From a virus, in the IMG/VR virus record IMGVR_UViG_3300037847_000900, positions 1-50,397 of that record: DNA of 50,397 nucleotides; one strand, 5' to 3'. The notes under the pieces were generated by a model. It had not been told where the DNA came from, did no database searches, and saw only the letters and a program-made list of their open reading frames with translations. The translations under genes and the position numbers were made by a program. Below, one piece after another: positions 10,243 to 24,480 of the stretch; position 1 is the first letter of the stretch, and every line of letters starts with the position of its first letter.

Positions 10243-10475
10243 TAGTCAGGGTATAGCTCCATAAGTTCTTTCATTCTATCTGAGGTCATAGGCTTTTCTT
10301 TTTTGCTATGCTCAGGGTTATTGAACTCGGTAAAGCCATCAATAGCCATGTAGACTTCAATCGGTGATGATTCCCAAAATATACTAGGAGACTGTCCCAT
10401 CATGCCCACACATACTTGATAGAAGCGTTTGATGGGAAGGGAATCACTTGTTATTCTCCCTCTTGTGGCTTTCCC
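10242..10475 (-). CDS. Tail assembly chaperone, -1 frameshift extension
   Basis: This frame has no good start of its own. It is entered by a -1 slip at GGGAAAG (10475-10469) from the upstream chaperone and stops with TAA at 10244-10242, overlapping the tape measure ATG. The encoded tail contains [20 protein letters not shown] and ends LMELYPD. This fits the small rcc01693-type chaperone family, whose members carry an FW-x-x-(S/T)P-x-E motif and end in PD. Reading this frame by itself would leave an unexplained gap of about 200 bases before the tape measure gene. Confidence 0.75.
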   Translation of the reverse strand, partial: GKATRGRITSDSLPIKRFYQVCVGMMGQSPSIFWESSPIEVYMAIDGFTEFNNPEHSKKEKPMTSDRMKELMELYPD

Positions 10476-10807
10476 TCGTCTGTCTTTTCCTCTGAATTGT
10501 CAGTTAGAGTTGAAGCAAGAAGTTGTGCCACTACAGCTGTAGCGTTTACCACTCCTGTCTTTTCAATTAAATTTATGATCTGCGGTTCTTGCAAATCATT
10601 ACCACCACCCCTCAACGCAGGGGTTAAAACTTTTACTATATGAGACATTCTAATATCCCCCTCGCTCATCATCTGAGCTAGTTTGATTATGCCCATACCA
10701 ACTTGATCCTCTATCTGCATGATAGAGTTAATAGTTATTCTAGCTTTGTAATCTTTACCTGCTAGATTGACTAGGGTTTCACCCCTCAGCTTGTTTACTT
10801 CCGTCAT
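10451..10807 (-). CDS. Tail assembly chaperone (frame 0 product)
   Basis: 118 residues from ATG 10807, preceded by AGGAG at good spacing; a longer frame opens at 10843 but lacks such a site. The sequence [20 protein letters not shown], then [20 protein letters not shown], resembles the gene-transfer-agent tail chaperone family encoded between tail tube and tape measure. Near the 3' end, in frame, lies GGGAAAG, giving a longer fusion product with the downstream extension, as in lambda G/GT. The role is folding or spooling of the tape measure before tube assembly. Confidence 0.8.
   Translation of the reverse strand: MTEVNKLRGETLVNLAGKDYKARITINSIMQIEDQVGMGIIKLAQMMSEGDIRMSHIVKVLTPALRGGGNDLQEPQIINLIEKTGVVNATAVVAQLLASTLTDNSEEKTDEGKPQEGE
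10469..10475 (-). promoter_or_regulatory. Programmed -1 ribosomal frameshift site GGGAAAG
   Basis: Read on the minus strand, the heptamer G GGA AAG is in the correct X XXY YYZ phase relative to the chaperone frame (codons GAG GGA AAG). It is the same heptamer used in lambda G/GT. After a -1 slip the frame continues open to 10242. The stop of the unshifted frame comes five codons later. Confidence 0.8.
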
Positions 10808-11024
10808 CTGATTTCTCCTGTTTAGAGGTTGCACCTGCAACATGGATTCTTAGCATATCTCCCGATAGTATTACTGATGATGAAAGGACCTTAAGATCCT
10901 TTCCATCAACATTCAAAACCGAACCGATTTCAACAGCATTGGGCATTTCAATAAATTCATTATCGTCCATCATGGACTCATATTTATCTTTTCCTACTTT
11001 AACTATTACTTGTTTCCAAGCCAT
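10779..11024 (-). CDS. Small tail-module protein, unknown
   Basis: 81 residues, no recognised family. A compact beta-rich core (about 1-65) is followed by a charged Lys/Asp/Gln tail. It lies between the tail tube gene (9 bases away) and the chaperone gene, which it overlaps by 29 bases, so it is part of the tail operon. A head-tail or tube accessory role is possible but cannot be shown. Confidence 0.7.
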   Translation of the reverse strand: MAWKQVIVKVGKDKYESMMDDNEFIEMPNAVEIGSVLNVDGKDLKVLSSSVILSGDMLRIHVAGATSKQEKSDDGSKQAEG

Positions 11025-11033
11025 AATCTATCC

Positions 11034-11477
11034 TTATACTGCTGCGTAAGTAATATAACCTGCAGACTCAAAAGACATACTGTAAGTCACTTCACCATTA
11101 TACTCACCTGCATATTCCAATGATGTGATCTGAAAAGAACCTGTAAGAGTTCCGAAATCAGGAATCAAGAATTGGAAATTTTTAAAAGCAGGAGTTTGTG
11201 CTGATGAACCATCAGATGTATTTTGTTGTGCAAAGAAAGCTGCTCTAACTGTCTCCTCTGTTGAAGCGTCTGTAAAGACACCTGAAGCTGAGATAGAAAC
11301 AGAGTTCATTCCACCACCCGCTAATAAGGTTCTGTGACCTGCACTATCCTTATTAGTTATATCAACGCTTTCGTCATTCAGTGTAATTGAAGTTGATCTG
11401 AGACCACCAACAGTTGCATAAGAGCTTCCGCTAGTGTTGATCTTCAATAACATATCAAGACCTTTTTGTGCTGCCAT
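11034..11477 (-). CDS. Major tail tube protein
   Basis: 147 residues. The N-terminus MAAQKGLDMLLKINT, then TSITLNDESVDITNKDSAG, and the C-terminal beta strands are typical of the Phage_tail_2/TP901-1-type tube family used by HK97-like and gene-transfer-agent tails. A strong AGGAGA ribosome site precedes the ATG, fitting a highly expressed structural gene. Neighbours are the DUF3168-like tail completion gene upstream and the chaperones downstream. Confidence 0.87.
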   Translation of the reverse strand: MAAQKGLDMLLKINTSGSSYATVGGLRSTSITLNDESVDITNKDSAGHRTLLAGGGMNSVSISASGVFTDASTEETVRAAFFAQQNTSDGSSAQTPAFKNFQFLIPDFGTLTGSFQITSLEYAGEYNGEVTYSMSFESAGYITYAAV

Positions 11478-11502
11478 TTTTTTCTCCTATAAATAAATTA
11501 GC

Positions 11503-11901
11503 TTAACCTAATATTATTGCTCGGAATCGCATGACTCCATGTCTAGTGACACCATCTGGGTCTCTCATTATATCAGCGAACTCAAATCTCAAGTTAATGA
11601 GATTAAAACCACTAACACTAATGCTACTATCATGCAACAAATCGTGAATCTTGTCCATAATTTGCTTGACTTCTTTTGATCCTTTGTATTGAGACCACAC
11701 ATCAAGATTTACTGTATATTCTCCACCAACAAGATCTTTTGTTGAATAATCAACTGATGTTTCTTCGCCTATTGTAATAAATGGATATGATTGATCTTGT
11801 AGAGGTTGATTAGTCACTGCACATGACAGATCGGAAGTTATAGCACTTACATTAAGGGCATTATATAAAGCAGTTTGAAATGCAAATTGACCTATGCTCA
11901 T
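11503..11901 (-). CDS. Tail completion/terminator protein (DUF3168-like)
   Basis: 132 residues. The pattern FQTALYNALN, then DQSYPFITIGEETSVDYSTK and VNLDVWSQYKGSKEVKQIMD, is that of the DUF3168 tail-completion family (gp17/lambda U fold). It overlaps the end of the HK97 gp10-like gene by 4 bases. Canonical order is connector, closure, gp10-like, DUF3168, tail tube, and it is kept here. Confidence 0.8.
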   Translation of the reverse strand: MSIGQFAFQTALYNALNVSAITSDLSCAVTNQPLQDQSYPFITIGEETSVDYSTKDLVGGEYTVNLDVWSQYKGSKEVKQIMDKIHDLLHDSSISVSGFNLINLRFEFADIMRDPDGVTRHGVMRFRAIILG

Positions 11902-12344
11902 TTGAATATCCCCTCATCTTTAAACATTTTTACTATTTTCTTTTTATTCTTTTCTAGTGCAGGTTGCATAAATGGTCTTGGACCACCTAGAGCTAACATA
12001 TCTTTTGTGCCAAATTCTAATGCAGCTGAATATGGAGCTGCAGATATTACTTGTCCAATAACAGAACCATCATGTCCAGTTCTGATATTCATAGTTATGT
12101 TTGCACTTAAGAAACCTGTATCAGTAGCAGGTGGATTGTTTGGTGATGAAGCCTGATGAACTCTATTAGGATTATATTTTCTATAAACTCTACCCGTCCC
12201 TTTTTGCTTTACAGATTCTTTAGCAGTGTTCTGAACTAAAAGAGTAGCCTTAGTGACTACCTTCTTAGAGCTCTTCTTAGCTCCTGCTGTAAGCCTTTTT
12301 TCCATAGCCTTGATCAATTCATCAGCTGACTTATAAGTAGCCAT
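11898..12344 (-). CDS. HK97 gp10-like head-tail protein
   Basis: 148 residues. A basic N-terminal helix region is followed by NITMNIRTGHDGSVIGQV, then YSAALEFGTKDMLALGGPRPFMQPAL. The Y-x-x-x-x-EFGT...PRPFMxPAL signature is characteristic of the HK97 gp10 family. It overlaps neighbours by one base at the 5' end and 4 at the 3' end. Role: joining head to tail. Confidence 0.88.
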   Translation of the reverse strand: MATYKSADELIKAMEKRLTAGAKKSSKKVVTKATLLVQNTAKESVKQKGTGRVYRKYNPNRVHQASSPNNPPATDTGFLSANITMNIRTGHDGSVIGQVISAAPYSAALEFGTKDMLALGGPRPFMQPALEKNKKKIVKMFKDEGIFK

Positions 12345-12688
12345 TAGGCAGCTTCTCCTTCGCTACAAGTAAGCTCTAACCACCTATTTCTCTCATCTAA
12401 ATTAAGTATTGATTGAATGTTGAAGATCCTAGAATCGTAGCTGATTCTATAGCTCGTTTTGATATCGGATCTGTATCGGATATAGATCCTATGAGTGACC
12501 TTATCTTGGACTTTGCCTTGTCTATAGGCTTCGTCACCGCCTGTAGGTCTTATGTCAGCAAAGAGATTAGCTATTGTGGACCATGATTCAGTATATCCAC
12601 CTGCTCCGTCAGAAGCTCCTGCAGCTGATTGTAGTGCTACTTTATATCTTAGCCTTCCTACTGATATGCTTGTCTTTTTACCTGCCAT
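12344..12688 (-). CDS. Head closure / head-tail joining protein
   Basis: 114 residues. GRLRYKVALQSAAGASDGAG, then WSTIANLFADIRPTGGDEAY, and THRIYIRYRSDIKTSYRISY match the phage head-tail joining family (SPP1 gp16-like fold). The gene sits between the gp6-like connector and the gp10-like gene, as usual. It shares one base with the downstream start. Confidence 0.85.
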   Translation of the reverse strand: MAGKKTSISVGRLRYKVALQSAAGASDGAGGYTESWSTIANLFADIRPTGGDEAYRQGKVQDKVTHRIYIRYRSDIKTSYRISYDSRIFNIQSILNLDERNRWLELTCSEGEAA

Positions 12689-13351
12689 CTATCCAACGGA
12701 CATCAGAGAGCTAGATCCTAGACCCTTATGAATTACATAAGGTGCATACAATGTTTTGATCATTGTAGGGATCAGTCTAGCTTCTAAATAGTTGCCCATG
12801 TCTCCTCTATGTTCGTATAAGTGAGCGATATGCTGCAGAATACCCAATCTAATTGGTTCAGGAACTGAATATATAGAGCTATACCCTGCAACATATTCAA
12901 TCTCAATGGCGTTAGCCACTCTCAGTGCAGAGGGTAGCGTCTCCCCTTGCCTTAAGACTATTCTCGCAGGTTCTCTAGCGTTATCTACATAATACTTTGA
13001 CGCAGCAAATGTTGTTGCTTCGTCATCATCATTATATGTTTTCACATGGGTGACAGAGGTGACTGGTCCTTTAGCTAATACAATATAATTCTTGTAGTAG
13101 TTGAGATATGGACCTTGACGGACACCTTCCCATAATGGATCTTCTAACTCATCAAGTGAGTCAATAAATTGTCTGTATGTTGTTGATACTAAGGTTCTAC
13201 CTAAGTGTTCTTCTGCAACTCTTCGTGCAGCTTCTATGAAAGGTCTAATGACTCTCTCGTCAGTGCTATCTTCTACTCTTAAATATTCTTTTACTTCTTG
13301 TAGCGTGACTGGTTCTTGTGCGGGTTCTTGGACTACTGATATGCCTGACAT
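12689..13351 (-). CDS. Head-tail connector (gp6-like)
   Basis: 220 residues from ATG 13351, whose A overlaps the TAA of the preceding gene (TAATG). A longer frame to 13405 lacks a reason to be used. EPVTLQEVKEYLRVEDSTDE, then IRPFIEAARRVAEEHLGRTL, is the hallmark N-terminus of the HK97 gp6/SPP1 gp15 connector family. A C-terminal YEHRGDMG helix also fits. It forms the ring below the portal. Confidence 0.9.
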   Translation of the reverse strand: MSGISVVQEPAQEPVTLQEVKEYLRVEDSTDERVIRPFIEAARRVAEEHLGRTLVSTTYRQFIDSLDELEDPLWEGVRQGPYLNYYKNYIVLAKGPVTSVTHVKTYNDDDEATTFAASKYYVDNAREPARIVLRQGETLPSALRVANAIEIEYVAGYSSIYSVPEPIRLGILQHIAHLYEHRGDMGNYLEARLIPTMIKTLYAPYVIHKGLGSSSLMSVG

Positions 13352-13530
13352 TATATAAACACTCCTAATAATTGAGATCCAATTATCAGGGCGTATAGTC
13401 CCCATATCATTTGTTCTAGGCGAATGAATCTAGCAGAGCCTGACTCTAAGCGATCTTCAATACTCTTATATCTGAGTGCACAAATTTCTTCGTGCTGATC
13501 AATCCTGCTCTTTGCCGTCTTTGCTGTCAT
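13351..13530 (-). CDS. Small coiled-coil membrane protein
   Basis: 59 residues from ATG 13530. Residues 1-35 are charged and probably helical; residues 38-58 (MIWGLYALIIGSQLLGVF) form a single C-terminal membrane segment. The shape resembles XhlA-type or holin-accessory phage proteins, but the gene sits in the head-tail module, far from the lysis genes. Function unknown. Confidence 0.6.
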   Translation of the reverse strand: MTAKTAKSRIDQHEEICALRYKSIEDRLESGSARFIRLEQMIWGLYALIIGSQLLGVFI

Positions 13531-13771
13531 CTTCTTGCTCCTTGATAATTGAATCATCATTTAGCTGATCTTTTATTTTTGCGATCAAGCTAGATTCTGC
13601 TTCTTTTAATATGAGGTATCTATCAGAAGTTTCCTGCAAATCTTGTTGGACTTTGCCAAGAAGATAGAAGTGTCTTTGACCTTCTTGAGAGAACTTCTCT
13701 ACATCATATTCTTTAAATGAGCCGTCTGACTGTTCTTCTCTAAATGTTCTATTTACATTTTCCATATTCAC
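13499..13771 (-). CDS. Hypothetical charged protein in head-tail module
   Basis: 90 residues from a GTG at 13771 (an ATG three codons in, at 13765, is an alternative). It is highly charged, probably a helical coiled coil (about 25-75), with an Asp/Glu/Lys-rich C-terminus. It starts at the stop of the collagen-modifying enzyme gene and overlaps the next small gene by about 30 bases. No family recognised. Confidence 0.6.
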   Translation of the reverse strand: MNMENVNRTFREEQSDGSFKEYDVEKFSQEGQRHFYLLGKVQQDLQETSDRYLILKEAESSLIAKIKDQLNDDSIIKEQEDDSKDGKEQD

Positions 13772-15621
13772 TAGATTGTATCACCGATATATCTGCATGA
13801 CCATATTGTCAAGCTATACTTAACTCCTGCTTTTAAAGGCAGACATTCGTGACCATGTGTCACTGCACCTGCAAATAAAAGAATATTTCCTACTGGAATA
13901 TCTCTATTGCTTATGCCTTGTCTTGGGTATAAAAGATCAGCACCTTCATAATCATCATTTAATTTTACTGATCCAGTCACCAAAGAAGCGTCATGGTGTA
14001 AGGCTAATTTTATTTGAGTATCCATAGAATATCTCATTACAAATGCGTCTCTTAAGCCATACATTTGAAGAGGTTTCCAATAGCTCTCAACAAGAGGAAC
14101 AATATGTTCTTCCCAATGTTTTTCTAATTTTATGAACAAATCCGTCTGCAGATCGGAATCCATTTGCCTTAATCTAATCTCTTTTGCAGGGAACTTGTCA
14201 TAGCCTAAAGAGTCCCACCCACCATGTTTGTCAGCTATATCTATAAGATCTTCACACTGCGTCTGAGTCATAAACGGAACTACAATCATGTCATCTGTCA
14301 AATATTTGACTCTGTTATAGTGCGGTATAAACATTGCTGATGTTTTGGGGTAGAACTCGTTGTAAAGAGACTCAAACTTTGGAGCTGCACTTTCTCCCCC
14401 GTTTCCATGATAGATACATGGACAACATTGGGTGTCAGGGTTATTAAGTTGCTCTCCTAGCTTCTGAGTTGCGTTGTAGTTCGTTTGAAATATGTAGCAC
14501 TCATAATCTATAGCTATATCAAAAAAACCCGTTAGAAAGCATTTATGGACATACAGCTGATCATCATCATCATCTGCTATTTCATAATTGTTAAATAGTT
14601 TTTTTAGTTCTGAGACTCTACCAACATAAGTTCCGCTGTTGATATATTTAAACTCTGTTGGAGCTGCAGGAAATTGCTCTGCTAAAGAGCTATCAGGATA
14701 ACAGTAAAGCTCACCGCTAAAGACTATCTGCTTACCAAAGTCCTCATATCTTTCAAGAATTGTGTCAAGATTATCTGCATAAAAAACATCATAAGCGTCA
14801 GTAAAAACAACTATGTCATCTTCATACATAGTCTCAAGACGCTTTTTCATTAGATTGATCTTCATGCCACCGCCCATGAAGCTCATATCTGTTCCTTTCC
14901 AAACTACATTTGTTCCTATGTTCTCTATCTCTACGCCATGCAGCTTTGCACTGGTGTTTAGTTTTTCGCACTTTTTCCGATCTGTTCCACAAGTCATGGC
15001 ATGGATCTTGTAGTTTCTAAAAGGTTTACTCTGCTCTATGTCACCCATTTCCCTAGGCAGTTGATTACATGCGTCAATTTTAAGAGCTGCAATTCTCAAA
15101 AAATGTTTGTTAAGGATCTCAGGTAGAAACTCATCTACTGGTATCATGTCCTCATAGTTGACTTGGCTTAAGAGATATTTAGCTGCAAAAGGAGTCAACT
15201 TATATGCTGTCATATTGTAAGGATAAGAGGGGATCTCTAATTTTTCGTGATCAGCAGGACTTACAAGATTTGGCTCATTCTCATTCCTTTGTAGATATAC
15301 AAAATCATATTTGAATGATTCATATAGATCTTCGTCCCAAGTGTCATTGATGATTGCGTCATCTTCCATGACAATACATGGCTCATTGAGCTCTACAACT
15401 TTTTCCCATGCTTTGATGTGTGATAAGAAACAAGCTACTTCATTTTGCAAAAGCGGTCTTTTTTTGAATGGCTCTAACCACCCATCTCTACCTTTGCAAT
15501 GTCTGAATATTTCGTTGCTGCCGTCAAATGCTTTGATGTATTCATAATCAACAAGATTATTTTTTTGGAACTCTCGTTTTCTATCAGGTCTCCTGAGAAG
15601 GGATATAACAAGTTTTTTCAT
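13771..15621 (-). CDS. GT25 + LH3-type glycosyltransferase + procollagen lysyl hydroxylase fusion
   Basis: 616 residues, three domains. Residues 1-200: GT25 glycosyltransferase (VISLLRRPDRKREFQK at the N-terminus; CFLSHIKAWEKV; IVMEDDAI at 83-90). Residues 203-410: a match to the glycosyltransferase domain of animal lysyl hydroxylase 3 (VVFTDAYDVFYA at 271-282, INSGTYVGR at 327-335, DDDQLYVHK at 352-360, IYHGNG at 403-408). Residues 440-616: a 2OG-Fe(II) oxygenase of the lysyl hydroxylase type (VMRY, HHDAS at 542-546, DYEGADLLYPR, THGHE at 588-592). Predicted ligands are His542, Asp544 and His591; the 2OG-binding position (His+10) is Lys601 instead of the Arg of animal lysyl hydroxylases, as in collagen prolyl 4-hydroxylase. 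It lies a few genes after the collagen fibre. Predicted to hydroxylate and glycosylate collagen lysines; not demonstrated. Confidence 0.88.
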   Translation of the reverse strand: MKKLVISLLRRPDRKREFQKNNLVDYEYIKAFDGSNEIFRHCKGRDGWLEPFKKRPLLQNEVACFLSHIKAWEKVVELNEPCIVMEDDAIINDTWDEDLYESFKYDFVYLQRNENEPNLVSPADHEKLEIPSYPYNMTAYKLTPFAAKYLLSQVNYEDMIPVDEFLPEILNKHFLRIAALKIDACNQLPREMGDIEQSKPFRNYKIHAMTCGTDRKKCEKLNTSAKLHGVEIENIGTNVVWKGTDMSFMGGGMKINLMKKRLETMYEDDIVVFTDAYDVFYADNLDTILERYEDFGKQIVFSGELYCYPDSSLAEQFPAAPTEFKYINSGTYVGRVSELKKLFNNYEIADDDDDQLYVHKCFLTGFFDIAIDYECYIFQTNYNATQKLGEQLNNPDTQCCPCIYHGNGGESAAPKFESLYNEFYPKTSAMFIPHYNRVKYLTDDMIVVPFMTQTQCEDLIDIADKHGGWDSLGYDKFPAKEIRLRQMDSDLQTDLFIKLEKHWEEHIVPLVESYWKPLQMYGLRDAFVMRYSMDTQIKLALHHDASLVTGSVKLNDDYEGADLLYPRQGISNRDIPVGNILLFAGAVTHGHECLPLKAGVKYSLTIWSCRYIGDTI

Positions 15622-16211
15622 CTTATTGCATATATGTCTGACTGCTCTACATAGACCATATAACCTAGAGCTTCTAAGAAGTTCTTTGCATACAAATCGT
15701 CTATATGAGAGTGCTCAAGTTTAATTAGACATGGCTTTATGTCCCAAGAATAGTTCTCAAGAATATTCATCTCATGTCCTTCCGTGTCTATCTTGAGATA
15801 ATCTATCTGTTCGTAGCCTACAAACTTGATCAAAGTATCAAGAGTCCAACAAGGAACTTTGTATTCTTTTGCAAGAAACTGTCTGTTGTTAGCAAGGTCA
15901 AATAAACGCTCTCCCTTGTGATTTTCTTCAAGGATACTTGAGATACCTCTACGCCATGAACCTAAGCTCCTAGAGCCTTCTGAGCTGTCCTGAGCTTCTC
16001 CAAATAGTATTTCTCCATCAAAATCACTGATTGCATAGGGCAAAATTTCTAAATGGGATCTGTAAGGATTATCTTTGACCAATGTCTCTAAATTATTGCG
16101 GTAGAGCTCTGCAGGTTCACACATAACCCCCTGCCAATTACCTGATGATATAAGATCTATGTTGGTGTCAAAATCACAAGATCCTATTTCTATAAAATAC
16201 TTCATCTCCAA
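15618..16211 (-). CDS. FkbM-family methyltransferase
   Basis: 197 residues. YFIEIGSCDFDTN near the N-terminus is the SAM-binding loop, GVMCEPAELYRNNLETL follows, and IDYLKIDTEGHEMNILEN (about 137-154) is the FkbM signature. FkbM enzymes typically O-methylate sugars or hydroxyls. It overlaps the oxygenase upstream by 10 bases and the GT25/lysyl hydroxylase downstream by 4, so all three are translated as a unit. A role in methylating the fibre glycan is an inference from this context. Confidence 0.88.
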   Translation of the reverse strand: MEMKYFIEIGSCDFDTNIDLISSGNWQGVMCEPAELYRNNLETLVKDNPYRSHLEILPYAISDFDGEILFGEAQDSSEGSRSLGSWRRGISSILEENHKGERLFDLANNRQFLAKEYKVPCWTLDTLIKFVGYEQIDYLKIDTEGHEMNILENYSWDIKPCLIKLEHSHIDDLYAKNFLEALGYMVYVEQSDIYAIR

Positions 16212-16771
16212 TGTGGTCCTTCAATCCATGCAACAAGGCTTTTCCTAATGCCTTTTGTGACTGGCTCTACTTTATGTCGCATAAATGATGGAAACACTAG
16301 GACAGTGCCTTTTTTTCTAAGAGATTCTCTAGGTGGTTTTTGGTTAGTGTCTAAGATAAAATCACCGCCCTCATAATCATCACTGTCTGAGAGCTGTATT
16401 GTGACGCTTAACTTTCTATCTGACGCTGAAGAGTTGCCAATGAAAGTATCAATATGCCAATCATAATGTCCTTCATTTGCAGCGTTATATGTTGTGTATT
16501 GAATATCACCAATCTGTCTCATATCTACACCAAAAGCGTATCTGTTTGCTTGTAGCGTATAATTCCAAACTAAATTGGCAATGAATCTTGAGTTAGGATC
16601 TTCTTGATTGATCCATCTTACTTCACTGCTTCTGACTGTTGTATTAAGTCGTCCTTCAGGTCCATAACCTACAGCAGCTTCTTCTAATTTATAGTATTCA
16701 CATTCTGTTATAATACTGTTTACTTCATCTTCAGAAAGATCTCCTTCCCACATATAAAATTGACTATTCAT
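16202..16771 (-). CDS. 2OG-Fe(II) oxygenase (prolyl 4-hydroxylase-like, PKHD type)
   Basis: 189 residues from ATG 16771, chosen because AGGAG stands 6 bases upstream; a longer frame opens at 16798. The double-stranded beta-helix motifs are clear: GHYDWHID gives the His-x-Asp pair, YEGGDFIL follows, and FMRHKVEPVTKGIRKSLVAW gives the distal His with Arg ten residues on for 2-oxoglutarate. This is the PiuC/PKHD layout common in marine phages. The substrate is unknown; the collagen cassette makes a fibre residue or a sugar a candidate, although the fibre seems to lack Y-position Pro. Confidence 0.85.
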   Translation of the reverse strand: MNSQFYMWEGDLSEDEVNSIITECEYYKLEEAAVGYGPEGRLNTTVRSSEVRWINQEDPNSRFIANLVWNYTLQANRYAFGVDMRQIGDIQYTTYNAANEGHYDWHIDTFIGNSSASDRKLSVTIQLSDSDDYEGGDFILDTNQKPPRESLRKKGTVLVFPSFMRHKVEPVTKGIRKSLVAWIEGPHWR

Positions 16772-16818
16772 AATGCTCCTGCCATTTGGCTTCGTCATTC
16801 CATAATAGCATACTTAAT

Positions 16819-17721
16819 TTAGAAAAACTTTACTATCATTCCTGTTCCTGTAGAAGATATTGGATTAGATCCTTGTTGACCTATGCTAGTGAAAAAGAAT
16901 GTTGACCAGTTATAAACCACACGCCCACCATAAGTATAAACAGTAGCGTCAGATCTATGTAAATCAAAATCAGCTGTAGCCATTGCAGAACCACCTGAGT
17001 GCCAACGCTGAGTAGGTTGCATAGGACTTGTTCCATTAGACATATTGAAAACTCCTGTTGAATCATCAAATACTCTAGCTACAATAGTATTCCAGTCACT
17101 GTCACTTGTTGAAGCACCTGAACCTTCAAAAACTACATAAGTGTCATATTCTATACCACTAAAAATATCTCCTTCTTGTTTACTTATTAAACCTGAAATC
17201 CACTTGTTGCCATCATGGTTAGAATTGATAGTATCAAATGGCATTGCAGAAGTTGTATAAGAGTTATCTCCGTTTGATACTCCTCTGCCTTGTGCTGTTC
17301 TGCTTGTTGATGTGCTTTGTGAAATAGCCTGCATTGCACCAAGTGTGCACCACCCATTAAAAGTCCTAGTAGTTGAAGATTTTGTTGATGTGCTTGTATA
17401 AGATTTTTGATCACCTAACATTCTAAAACTATATCTTAAGTCCGCCATTTGAACAGCGTCATTGGCTCTATGAGGGAAAAAATTGTTTCTGTTGTATGAG
17501 CTAGTAGTAGAATCAAAACTCCACGGATACCTAGAAGGGACTGCAGTGCCACTTGATAAAACACTACCGCCATGTATCGGCATACGGAATCTTGTTTTAT
17601 CAGCACCTAGTTTCACATTAGTTTCAGTGCTGCCTGATGTAATATTTGCGGTGGTAGAAGATGTTGGATACATAACATCTCTTACACCATCTAAACTTGG
17701 TGAATTATCTAATTTACTCAC
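16819..17721 (-). CDS. Hypothetical structural protein near collagen fibre
   Basis: 300 residues from a GTG at 17721 with GGAG upstream. Rich in Ser, Thr, Gly and Asn, with repeated Ser/Thr strings, no signal peptide or membrane segment, and a compact end (SSTGTGMIVKFF). The composition resembles phage fibre tips or decorations. It overlaps the preceding gene by 8 bases and precedes the modification cassette, so it is probably made with the collagen fibre. I do not recognise a family. Confidence 0.65.
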   Translation of the reverse strand: MSKLDNSPSLDGVRDVMYPTSSTTANITSGSTETNVKLGADKTRFRMPIHGGSVLSSGTAVPSRYPWSFDSTTSSYNRNNFFPHRANDAVQMADLRYSFRMLGDQKSYTSTSTKSSTTRTFNGWCTLGAMQAISQSTSTSRTAQGRGVSNGDNSYTTSAMPFDTINSNHDGNKWISGLISKQEGDIFSGIEYDTYVVFEGSGASTSDSDWNTIVARVFDDSTGVFNMSNGTSPMQPTQRWHSGGSAMATADFDLHRSDATVYTYGGRVVYNWSTFFFTSIGQQGSNPISSTGTGMIVKFF

Positions 17722-18483
17722 TTTCTATTCTCCTATTATTTGTCCCCTCATATACTATAGTTGTCCAATCAAATGAGGGATTGAATGGTATTTTAGTTAT
17801 GTGTAGATCAGCAGTGTAGCTTTGCATTGTTATAGCAGGTTCATCATGCTCTGCTACTGTTCCATCTGCATGAGGTTCTATGTCCTCTTTGCGTGAAACT
17901 GGCAGCTCAACACTATAGTCTATAGTTTCTACATTACTTGTCACACCATACAGATCAACAATATGACCTTTATCTGCATACTTATGTGGTCTCCTAGCAT
18001 TTTGTGCGTCATCAGCTTCGGTCCTAAATTGATACAAAGACCCTAGCTCCGCATAATGCCAAACATGCTCTGCTCCTAATGATCTTGGCAATCCCATATA
18101 GACTTCTGAATATTCTTTTATATAACTGAAAGTCTTTTTGCCATTCTTGTCATAGTCAACTAATGTTGAAGAAACATGCCAAATTTTAGTAGATGGTTCA
18201 TAAAAGCCATTGGTGAGTGATAGTATTTTCCCATCTTCCATGCAACATGCGGTCTTTGCTATTCTTTCTCCTAGAAAATCAGCGTTTAAATGACCCATAA
18301 ATTTTTGTGCCCAGTGAGATAGTCTGCCTTGGTAGTCTAATTCTTCTCCGCTAGGTAGTTTTGGATACTGATAGTTATTTAAAGCTATATGCTTTTCACT
18401 ACCTTGAAACACCTGTTCAAACTGTCCGTTCTCAAAAAGCTCTTGCAGATCGGACTCATAAATCCATTTGGAATGATACGCCA

Positions 18484-18484
<1 letters not shown>
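17714..18484 (-). CDS. Hypothetical protein following collagen fibre gene
   Basis: 256 residues. Soluble, mixed alpha/beta, with many aromatic and His residues (RLSHWAQKFMGHLNADFLGE; EHVWHYAELGSLYQF). Its ATG overlaps the stop of the collagen gene (TAATG), giving translational coupling. No family recognised. It could be a fibre tip, a capping protein or another modifying enzyme; nothing in the sequence decides among these. Confidence 0.65.

Positions 18485-24476
<5,992 letters not shown>

Positions 24477-24480
<4 letters not shown>

Noticed and set aside
16202-16771. Oxygenase as a prolyl 4-hydroxylase of the collagen fibre
   Set aside because: The fibre seems to lack X-Pro-Gly sites, so the usual collagen substrate is missing; kept only as one possibility.
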